This document shows, in pieces, positions 33,901 through 44,200 of a stretch of 64,000 nt of DNA. The notes below the pieces were generated by a model. That model had not been told where the DNA came from. It worked only from the letters and a program-made list of their open reading frames with translations, and did no database searches. Source of the stretch: Chondrosia reniformis (Eukaryota > Porifera > Demospongiae > Chondrillida > Chondrillidae); contig OX359201.1 in NCBI GenBank assembly GCA_947172415.1, forward strand, positions 4,650,001-4,714,000, read 5' to 3'. The position numbers and the translations under genes are program-made. How positions within the stretch are numbered: the first letter of the stretch is position 1; the number at the start of each line of letters is the position of its first letter.

Positions 33901-35673
33901 CAGCCACAGCTAGATTTATAGCAAGTCGCGACTCAAGTAATGCTTCAAGAAATGACTTAGCTGGACCTCTGTCATCTTTTCACTTCATAAAGGTTCATTT
34001 AATGTCATAATTCTGTCTGGTTATCTTTTCTCTGAAAATCACTTTTCCATATGTGTCTCAATCAGTACATTTCTGTTTAGGTCAGTGAGGAAATCACTTC
34101 AGTGTTGAAGGAGTCAATCCCAAGAGAATGTCTTGACCTATTGTCCAAAAGGAATATGATGCAAGTCTTTTCCTTAAGCATTTACGTACTTATGCTTGGA
34201 AAGTGTTGCAGAAATTGGAGTAGTGAAGAAAAACTAGCAAATCAGCTGAGAGGAGAAGCAGATGGATGCAGCAGTTTCTTTCAAGGTTCAGATGCTAGTG
34301 TCAGAAAGCTAAAACCAGAGCCAACGATTGAGTGTCAAAAGTCATATACTGTGAAGGATATGAAGCAATCAATATTTGGTGGAAAACTAGATTTAGGTAC
34401 TTTTCTTGTTGGTGTTGAAATATCTTTGAGAGATTTGGACTCTGAAAGTAAAGGAGGAGTATTTGGACCCCTAACCAATGGTACATTAAAAGTCCAACAC
34501 TCAAAATGTAATGTGTATAAAATACTTTTTGTTGACAACCTACACTTCTTTAAATATTTATTTGTATATTGTTTAAATTTTAATCAGGAATGTATATAGC
34601 GAACCAGTTACCTTCCTTGTCTACTTGTCATATAATAGATGTTGCTCTTCGAGTGAACCTCAGTGCTTCTGAAACATTTTTGCACCTCATGATTGCTATG
34701 GAACAACAGTTGAAAATGGTTTTGGAGCGTGGTCACTTTCCATTCAAAACAGTAATAGAAGAGGTTTGTCCACAACATGAAAAATCTAAGATACCATTTT
34801 CCTACATGCTATATGCCTATTCTGTAAAAGAGCCTATAGAGGAACTATAAACCTGAAGAGAGCTTTGGATAAAGATACATGAGTCTTTTCTTCCTTCTTT
34901 CCCCTTCTTTCATCTTCTTCTCCACTGGGTCAGACAGCCGTTTCTGGGAATTCCACCCTTCATCAGTGATCCTGGGAGTCTTTGTCTTTTTCTTTATCTT
35001 GATCTTCTGTGAATCCTTGGCACATGCACACTAGAACGTGAGGTATTTGTGAAATGAAGGTCATTTTATCTTTGTAGTTGGGAATACGAGATGGTTTACC
35101 AGTGAAATTTTCCTATCTGGATCATCACAGTGTTCTCCAACTCTCAAACTCAGATGCTTTCTATTTTATTGAGACAGCTGTAGGTGTACAAAGACAGGCT
35201 TTGGCAAGGCTAGGAACAGCCTGCTACCTGCAACCGCTAAATGGAAAATTGAGTGATACTTCTAATTTTGAGGTACATATTTGTCGCCTTTAAATTGAGT
35301 TCTATCTCAATAAAATTCAATGTTGTTGAAATAAAAATTGAATATTATCTAAATAAAATTGTATTTTATCTTAATAAAATTAAATTTCATCTAAATTACG
35401 TAGGTTGCCCCCATTAGCCCTCCTTGTTATACTTAATTAACATACATATACTGTATACTATATGTTTTACAGCTCATAATCTGGGAATCCTGTGAAGGGG
35501 GATCGCTAGGGGGAGTACTGAGATATCACCAAAATACTGTACGTAAAGAAGTGGTGGAGGAGTTTTGCAATGAGTACAGTCGACTGATGTCTCTGGTGGC
35601 TCAAAATCCACTTTTACATTTAAGGACATTAGCCTCTCAAATCAGATCACCATTTCTCAAGAGAAAACTTTGA
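30966..35673 (+). CDS. Stand-alone NRPS-type condensation-domain protein, probably non-catalytic
   Basis: Exon 1 (30966 to about 31495) encodes a disordered basic/Ser-rich N-terminus (MKKGIVDPWESRKKLGKRSD) that turns acidic; its donor is uncertain. Exon 2 (about 32205-32554) is acidic and then matches a condensation-domain start (IRGPLNKNILERALNAVARL, HPILTARFY). Exon 3 (32881-33605) has LILSFPQIIADFWS, where condensation domains have HHxxADGWS: both histidines are replaced by PQ. Later exons (from about 33700, 34081, 34588, 35078 and 35472) include GMYIANQLPSL, similar to the family's N-x-P motif, and RGHFPFKTVIEEL. Disordered Arg/Ser inserts interrupt the fold. No adenylation or carrier domain is present. 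The loss of HH suggests a binding or structural role; that is inference. It could also be two genes, split after exon 1. Confidence 0.72.
31918..32096. repeat. Pyrimidine-rich 26-bp degenerate tandem repeat
   Basis: About seven copies of a unit like ctctcttcacggctgccttc followed by ctttcc lie in the first intron of the condensation-domain gene, about 110 bp before the next exon's acceptor. The plus strand is almost pure pyrimidine. Confidence 0.85.
34779..35035 (+). repeat. Family B dispersed repeat, near full length
   Basis: This copy has the complete order: head atgaaaaatctaagatacca, gagcctatagaggaactata, gagagctttggataaagata, ccactgggtcagacagccgt, cttcatcagtgatcctggga, and tail cttctgtgaatccttgg. 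It sits immediately 3' of the condensation-domain exon that ends at VIEE|gtttgt (about 34762). Read-through from that exon extends into the repeat and accidentally resembles protein. Confidence 0.85.
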
Positions 35674-36453
35674 TATATACAGTGTAACTTAAAGGCTTTG
35701 TATATTTATTCTCATTTTACCTTTTTTTTTTAAATGCTAAGCCTTAAATCTTTTCGTTGTGTACCTCCAATGTATATAATCATACAATCTGAGAAAACGA
35801 TTTTCAATAGTTCTCTATATGTCTGTACATGTGAATGCTGACACCAAATATTACGTGGCTCCACATATACCTGCATAGCCATTAATTTGTTAGAAGTAGG
35901 GATCGATGGCCAGCTGCAGTGTTACAACAATGAATGGCACATTTGGAAATAGTATACATAATATATATTGAAACAAGATGTATATACAGAAGTGGAGTAC
36001 TGAAATTTAAAGTTATATACTTATCCATACACATCACTCTTTGCATGTTTTGGGTGCAACGTGGATATATATATATAGCTGATCATGAAGTAGAGGTATA
36101 CCGGTATGATGCATTGTGCACCCAAGCAAAGAAGTGATGTGTACATGTTAATTTTTAGCACTGACGAAGGCCTGCTCCCAGTCAGCTAGGCCTACACCTT
36201 GCGAGTGATGACGGTTTACATGCCTATATAGGCAAAGCCCCTGTGCCCCATGATGTTAACCATGCATATCGATCTGGTCAGTATCTTTACTTTTTGTATA
36301 TATGTCTTATAACAATGATAATAGTTATAATAATTATATATGTATCTGCATGTCCTTGATAGTTGCAGCACTAATTAAAAGTGTATATATTATCCCTAGG
36401 CTTATAATAACTTATATAAATTAATGTTATTCAGTATATTCTATAGCTCTGAT
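35674..36453. other. Interval between convergent genes
   Basis: AT-rich 3' flanks of the condensation-domain gene and the methyltransferase gene. A partial hammerhead-like string cactgacgaaggcctgctcc occurs at 36161, with aggcct about 10 bp further on. No gene is supported. Confidence 0.4.
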
Positions 36454-37293
36454 CTATTGTTTCTCGCAAACCAAAAAGCAATAGCCTTCAATTTTCTCTC
36501 TTGGAGAACAGAGTTGACCATCAATCTTGTCTGCTGGTAAAATCTCCAGTGCTGTTACCTTGAAGCTATTAGTTTCAAATGCTACAGATAGCTCCTTTTT
36601 GGTGATGCATAATTCAAAAAACTTTTCGTTGCCAACGGTATAGAAACCAGGATCTTGAATTGGATCACTAGGGGTTTTATAAACCACTGAGAATGTAATC
36701 ATCCAACCGCCTGGCTTTATGTACTTGGCCATGCGTTTAATCATACTGGTGAGTTCCTCAATAGTCCTACTGCAACAGGTGATAGCTAAGCTGCTGAGAA
36801 CAACATCATAAGGATCTCCGTAATCATCTGATATTGGAGGATCGGCGGTTAGATCACAAGGCACTACAGCTTTGATTAATCGACGCAACACTTCCTCGCG
36901 TTCCTCCACTTTGGATTCGCTCCCTCCTTCCAGTTGCTCGACGACTGTTCGGAAAACATGTTTCCAATCAAAGGCCGATGGATCCTTAACTAGCCATCTC
37001 TCTATGGCTTGTCGGTTAGGTTCCGTGTACTCAGAGAGAACTACTTCTGAGGATATTCTGGCGACGCTGATTAGGCAGTAAATGCATGGTCCCGATGCAA
37101 ATTCGAGAATTCTCAAATCTTTTTTCTTTTCAGCTAACCTATCTTCGACAAAAGAGTGAAGATTTTTCAGCAGAAACTTGCGTGCAGTCCACAGAGAGTC
37201 ATTTAACTGTTTATAAGCTGGGTTTGATATTTTAACACGCCTAGCTAAGTACGTGTTTGGATCAAACTTCAGATGATACTCGGAGGAATTCAT
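36454..37293 (-). CDS. NNMT/PNMT/TEMT-family N-methyltransferase
   Basis: A single-exon gene of 279 codons, close to the usual 260-280 of the family that methylates small amines such as nicotinamide, phenylethanolamines and thioethers with S-adenosylmethionine. The N-terminus YHLKFDPNTYLARRV fits the family's opening helix. The SAM loop is LEFASGPCIYCLISVA, close to the family's D-GSGPT-Y-L. Further matches are LSEYTEPNRQAIERWL and FDWKHVF, the CDLTADPP segment, DVVLSSLAITCCS, and the late strand KYIKPGGWMITFSV. The exact substrate cannot be told. It is intronless among intron-rich neighbours, which could mean retroposition or transfer. The start is the first ATG of the frame, MNSSEYHLKF. Confidence 0.9.
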   Translation of the reverse strand: MNSSEYHLKFDPNTYLARRVKISNPAYKQLNDSLWTARKFLLKNLHSFVEDRLAEKKKDLRILEFASGPCIYCLISVARISSEVVLSEYTEPNRQAIERWLVKDPSAFDWKHVFRTVVEQLEGGSESKVEEREEVLRRLIKAVVPCDLTADPPISDDYGDPYDVVLSSLAITCCSRTIEELTSMIKRMAKYIKPGGWMITFSVVYKTPSDPIQDPGFYTVGNEKFFELCITKKELSVAFETNSFKVTALEILPADKIDGQLCSPREKIEGYCFLVCEKQ

Positions 37294-37679
37294 AGTGGTA
37301 CAAATACAGAAACGTATAGAAATTCACGGGTTTTATATAGTTTCCTAAGCTCTGTCATGCATTAATCATGCAGACTAAGACATTTAGATATCGCGTGAGG
37401 TACGATTTTGACACGTCATACTTAGCTAATTATGCATGGTTTCGAATTTGTGAATTTGTGAATCCTGATCAATGCCAATATAAGCCATGGTAAAGTCTCG
37501 CGTATAATTATAACCCAGGCTGCTATCTGTCATGGATTATACCTCCGTTATTTATAGAGTATATTTATATTATTGTTGTTAATATAGTGTGAATCTTGAA
37601 TAAGCCTGTGTGGCTAGGTTCGTCAATCATGATTTATATTCAAACTATCACTAGCCAAAAATGAAACAGATTTTCATCC

Positions 37680-38170
37680 AACGTTTCGGTAGCAATTTCA
37701 GCTACCTTCATCAGGGATTAATGACAAATTAAGTTGTAAGTTCCTAAAATGATGTGGTGAGTTGACAGTTAATGATATGATGCCATTCAGTGAGTCCAAA
37801 TTGAAAAAACAAAAAAGGAAATAAAAGAGGAAGTAAAATGATAGCATATATTGGTATATAACTAGTTGAGGAGGGCCTTGTATTCAGGAGGAAGAGTCCC
37901 CTTTTCCCTAGGCCTGTTCAAGGTATTAGGATGGTTCTGGATGTGCCAACTTTCAAGAAGGCATCGTGTGGTGACATATGGATTGGAGTCTTAAAATGGC
38001 TAGATATACTGCTGGATTGTTGTGTATATATATATATATATATATATGTTCTATAGCCTTAACAAATTGGCCAGTATGTGCATGTTCCAGTTTGTGGTCA
38101 AAGACTGTGGTATGTTTGTGTCTGTCAGAAGAAGCTACATGATGCTTCAGGTTAGCAGTGAATAACTAAT
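37680..38170 (-). mobile_element. Degraded GIY-YIG retroelement 3' end, Penelope-like, with hammerhead-like tail
   Basis: On the minus strand, about 38165-38070 reads LKHHVASSDRHKHTTVFDHK, then LEHAHTGQFVKAIEH. A TA microsatellite interrupts it, and after a frame change 37990-37862 reads TTRCLLESWHIQNHPNTLNR then GTLPPEYKALLN and a stop at 37862. The H..E..H spacing and the LLESWHI...N.LNR end resemble the C-terminal GIY-YIG nuclease region of Penelope-like and related elements. About 150 bp past the stop, at 37685-37714, lies ctgatgaaggtagctgaaat then tgctaccgaaacg. The element is clearly inactive. Confidence 0.6.
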
Positions 38171-38279
38171 TGTCAGATTTGCTTATCTAAGTTACAAACA
38201 TACAATAGCGTGTATTGTATTTCTGAATTGTGTTCAGCAAGTTAATCATAAAATAAGATAAGATTGTTTGTCTACAGAG

Positions 38280-41200
38280 CTACGTTTCCTTTTTCTTGGC
38301 AAAGCGAGCCTTAGCACCCAGTACTTCAGTTGTCTTCTCTTCTGATATGCTACCAAATACTTCCTTGGGAATACTCTTTTCAACCAATGGCAATTCTACA
38401 ACAGTAATATATATACAGTTACTGTCATCATAGTTAAAGATATATAATAGTTATACACTCTGCCCCTAGACTTTTCTTGCATTTTGCGGGCTTATAGGCA
38501 TTTACTGAGTTATCGGTTGGATATCACATGTATAACTATAATAAGAGGCCAAAGTGCCTCTTATTATAGTTATATACCAGTTGTGGAATATAATTTGCCT
38601 TGGTTGCCCCAGCAACGGAGTGTATGTATACATTATGATGTTTTAATAACCGTAATTGGATCATGCTTCATTAATATTACCTTCAACATTCTCTTCTTCT
38701 TCATCATCCCCAAGGTCTATTTCATCGGGATTAGCCTCTGCCCTAACCATACTCTCCATTTCCTCTGTTGCATCTTGACTTCTAAACTCAACATTAAGAA
38801 ACAATCTATAATACCGTGGAAGTCCTTACATGACTACACCATCATGGATGAGGACTTACTTGACGAATGCCACCGTAGTCTTTGGCTTTGGTTGGTCCTT
38901 TTTGGCAACTTCTGCTATTTTCCGTGCTTGTTCTTCTAAAACTGCCATCTCATCCACACCTGCACCAAGTTCTATCAAATATATTATGTAATTAATTATA
39001 CAGTGCACTCTACTCACTTTATGATGAGGCAATATTTTAACTCAATGGTATGAATATCATTTAACTTAGCAGGTGCTCAATGGTATGAATATCATTTAAC
39101 TTAGCAGGTGCTCAATGGTATGAATATCATTTAACTTAGTAGATGTTCAATGGTATGAATATCATTTAACTTAGTAGATATTCAATGGTATGAATATCAT
39201 TTAACTTAGCAGGTGCTCAATGGTATGAATATCATTTAACTTAGTAGATGTTCAATGGTATGAATATCATTTAACTTAGTAGATATTCAATGGTATGAAT
39301 ATCATTTAACTTAGTAGATGTTCAATGGTATGAATATCATTTAACTTAGTAGATGTTCAATGGTATGAATATCATTTAACTTAGCAGGTGTTCTACCATC
39401 TACTTACAGTTACTGGGTATGGTGTGTGGAGACAAAAAATGAAGCCACATGATGGGAAGCTGTAGCAAATCCTAAAGTGTTATCTAAATCCCAAGCTTAA
39501 ACAACTGAAGTGTAAGACAATGATGATAGACTAAGTGTTAAAAATAAAATGGTGATGGCATATTTCCAGGTTAGTGAATCTTCTATATAATTTTGTAGTA
39601 CTAATGAATTTGTGCAGAAGAAGGTTGGCGTATTATGCCATTGAATTAAATGTCATCATGGATTACATAAACTTTTATACCCGTATGTACGTACATACGT
39701 ACGTACTTACGGGTACATAAGTTTAATATAATCTTTGCCATTTCGATCCCAGGCTGCCAGAATACCATAACAAAAGGATATAAATCAGTTAAAGCTCATC
39801 GCCTCTGGCTTCTGCTGAAATATAATTACTCCTCCTCAACCTCAGCATATGAAAATGTAGGAGAGTGATATTACGCATAATACATATCCAAGCTTGACAA
39901 CATTACTATCTCATTACAGCATAGAGTACAAATACAGTGGAACTTCGATTATCCAATTGGGGACTTGCATGTTCATCAAATAAAGAAGTCCAACAATAAA
40001 TTGTATTTAGCTATGTTAGTAGGTTAAGTAGTAAATAATTGTTGGCTTTTACTGATTTTGACTTGATAGTCATGATTAGTCACTTTCTGAAATATGTGTG
40101 CCTTCCGGCAAATTTCAAGGTTTTGATCTATAGAAAAACTATTCTTTTTCTCTTCCTACAGTCCATCTTACAATTATCTTACAAATGTGCAACAGCCTGT
40201 TGGATAATTGATATTTGGTTAATTGAGGTTTGGATAATCGACATTCCACTGTATTTACTCTCTGCCATACCTGATGGAGTAGAATCTGTAGTGTACCCAG
40301 AAGCTGCAGCTAACATTTGAGCTGACATGAAGTTGACCTGAGTGTTAAACTGAGCTTGAATGCTGCGTTTAATACGCAACATTTCCCGAAAGGTATCCTC
40401 GTTGCCATGGTGTACTTCAAATTCATGCCACGCCTTCCAATAGTCTTTAGCAATCTAAAAATGTTAAATTAGCAAACATACTCTATGTCCATTTTTAGAG
40501 CAGGTAGCTATATGTAGGTAAAAGGTAAATCACTACTTCATAAGGATTACATTATTATAACATATTTACAGTAGTGTATTATAATAGAGAATTTTTACAG
40601 TAGAGATTTATCACAAAAGCTGAAAACTGCAATGAAGAATAGGGGACTTCATGCAAGATCTAGAACTCTCTGATAACTGTACACTGTCACTGTATTTAGC
40701 ACTATATATCTATAGAACTAAGGAGTCAGAGAAGACAAAGACTCTCAGGGTCACTGATGAAGGATGGAATGTGCAGAAACAGCAAAGTAAAAACGAGAAA
40801 AGTTGGTATAAAACTGTATCTTTATCCAAAGCTCAATAAGCCTGAAATTAATAAATGAATAATGCTTTTATATCTCAATAGCCTCATTATATGCATGTCA
40901 GGAAATGGTGTTTCAGGTTATCATTTTGTACAGATACATAGTCAACATGTACATACATATAAGACTATGCAGTAGTACTAACTCTAGGGTCACTCATCTG
41001 AGCACCGTGGACGTAGAGAGCTCTGGCTCGATCAATTTCTCCCAATTTTGTTTCCATTTCAGCATATCTGAGACACATTGACCTAATGATCCAGTACATG
41101 TGCATGAGTACATTACTGTACAGGCCAAGTAGTGTGGAACATTTTATAGGAAAGTCAGTTTAGAATAAGGATTTCTTCTAACTGTGTCAACCTTATCTTT

Positions 41201-44200
41201 AAAGGTTCATTTTTGAACTTTTTGAGTGTCTAGAGATGCAGTTGGTAATAATCTTCCAGACATTTTGTCAGACATTTCGAACCGTCAGACATTTCCAACC
41301 AGAGGGTCTTCTTAGATGAACCTTTCAAAAGACCAGTTTAAGCTACTCATTTATACATACCTTACTGCAAGTCTAAGACCCACTTGAGTGGCCATTTTAT
41401 TATAATTTTAAATTTTAGTTTTCCTATACAATGTCCCATATAAAAGTAGATATGTGCACTTATATCTAGTTACCCCAAGAAAATACCATATGGCCAGAAA
41501 TTTTGGCGGGAAGAGTATTTGGTTGATTGCTCAAATCATGGCATTTGGCAGATTTTACTGACAAGACAGTTGTTCCCTACATTTAGTGTAGTTTGGCAGT
41601 TGAAATATTGGTGAATTGCTCTCAAAACCACCAATCTGCCAAAATAAATTCCTCACCAAAATTTCCGTCCATGTGGTATTATGAATAAAAAAACTACATA
41701 CTCCTACTTATAAGTCCAAGACTACTTATTAATTTAGATGAAGAAAGCGTATCTAATTACCTAGCACCTGCATCAGGTAACATTTCAATGGCCTTCTCAT
41801 AGATTTCTCTTGTGTGGGTAATTCCAAACATCTCAGATGCTCGTTTCAGGTAAATGCAGAACATTTCAAACTTTTCCTCACTGGAGACAGCTCGTGTTGA
41901 CCTGTCATACACAGCCATTGCATGTCTAGCTAAACCATGGTCCTCCTCCAATTTTGCATAGAGCAAGTACAAAGCTGACAGAGAGAGTAAAAAGGAATTG
42001 ATTAATTATTAATGTTCTGAGAGGATCTTAATGTTCACTAAAACAGATGGCTACTAAGTACAATAAATAGTACTTATTACAATCCTTTAGAAGTCATTGG
42101 TATATTTCAGCAACAGACATTAAACAAGTTTGGATGGTTGACCAGAGGTCTTAATCAGCTATGATCATACCATGTACAGTACATACGTATGTACACTATG
42201 CTAATATTATAGGAAAATTCAATTCAATGAACCTTTCAATCAGTAGATACAGTATTCACAGTATAATGCCACATACTGTACTACTACTTCAAGTACGTAG
42301 ATAAGGGGTTGACAGGGACTAAAAATAAATATCATACGTAAGTAACTATGCATGAGTACTGTATATCTAAATATTCATTAGATAGACTTACATTTAGCAA
42401 ATTTTGGAGGACAGTTTTCAAGGCACTGTTCAAAGAGGTCTCGAGCCCTTTCCAATTTCTTTCCTCCATATCTTTGAATAAACTTTATGAGATAAGTGTT
42501 CCATATATCATACACATTTGGCCATTTGAACATTCCAACCCCTCTTTCATAGGCTTTGAATGCCTCCTCAAAATAATTCTGCTCTTCCAAAAACAGACCG
42601 AAATTAATGATTATCTGAGGAGTGGCTATCTTTAAGTCTAAAATACGATTGTACACTGCTTTAGCTGACTGTAAAATGAAAGGAAATGAAGTACGTATGA
42701 GAATCTATGTCGTATGTCACATGTATCCAAACAGTACACAAGTGACATTTTACATGTTGCACAAATAATCTTGTCTGAATGTAATGTACGTAGTACCTCA
42801 AAGGTCCCTAAGCTCTCTTCAAGGTCTGCATACATGGACCACACTTTTAGATTCTTGTATAGTCTCATCTGGACTGGTTCAGTAGAGTCAAAATAGGCAA
42901 CCTTTTTTGCTGGCATGGCAGTAGCCTGTTGCATAACATGCAAGGCTTTCTCATAATTCCTACATAAAATCATTGACCATGTACATTCATTGGACTTTAA
43001 GATCTCAATGCAGATCTTAAAGCTTTGATTATTATCATCACTTGCTGGATTTTTACCCCACCCATTCACGTCTCTTGAAAAGCACAATGAACTAATGTGC
43101 GGAACCAAAGTTCACTTAATCGGAGCCAAAGTCTCCCTTTAGCCCCTCAAAAGATGGTCAAACCATAGGCAGCTGTTACATCCTCATTTGTATTACAAAC
43201 AATGGAAATCTGCATGGCTACAGTAACTTTGTTCAGAAGTACTACCAGAAACTAAAAAGCTTGTGGTTTCCTTGTCAGCAGATAAGCAGGACTAGCCAAA
43301 GTGTGGATGACCAGTAAATATTGAAATACAGAGGACTGCAAGAAATATAGCTTTCAACACTCATAATCTATTTTGAAAACTCCTTGACAGACAAACGACA
43401 GACTGACTTGGTGACAATCAGAATTTGACTGTATCTTGACTTACTCATGCCTCAGTTCCATTTCTGCCCACTCACACCAAATATTGGCAAGTTCATCAAC
43501 ACTTCGGAGAGGAGCTTTCGTTGCCTTTTGGAATATAATCCTAGCCTACAGGTGGGAACACATAACTTAAAAAAACTTGAAATTGTTCATGATATATGTA
43601 CCTCTGGTAGTTGTTTGTTCTTTTCATAGAATTTTGCGAAAGCAACCCAGATTGTGTACAGCTTCCCTACAGCTTGCTTTGGGTCCACTGTCTGCACAGC
43701 TTCAGTGAAAGTATTAATCACCTGAGGGAAGGAAACACAGTTTAGTGTCTAATGGTGATTATTGAACACGTCGTATATGTGCATCCAGGATAAGCTGCTA
43801 CTTGAGTGTGTAATCATGCAGCCATTTGATAAAGAGGAGATTTATTACTATGAGATAATCGAAATTTAAGGATGTTTAGGTGAAGATGAAGAAGTATAGT
43901 CAGAGTACTTATTAAACCACAACTGTTAAAATTGTACCTCATCACATTAGGGGAAAGGCACGAAAGAAGAAAATTGTTGAGAATTAAACTCAGGCAAACT
44001 GCTTTTAAACCCCCTGTGCTCTGCCACTGAATTACACCTATCACACCAATGTCTATAGTCTTGCCTCCTTCTTGTTCTAACTAGTAATTGTCTTGACTAG
44101 GTATGACTGTGTGATTCACTTAATCAGGCAGGCTTGCCTCCTTCTTGTTCTAACTAGTAATTGTCTTGAATAAGTATGACTGTGTGATTCACTTAATCAG

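Noticed and set aside
34763-34850. Continuation of the condensation domain as KIPFSYMLYAY
   Set aside because: It looks like the family's PLFQVMF segment, but the DNA is the head of a family B repeat also present at 8809. A donor GAG|gtttgt just before it joins in phase to the next exon (LGIRDGLPVKFSYL), which fits the domain better.
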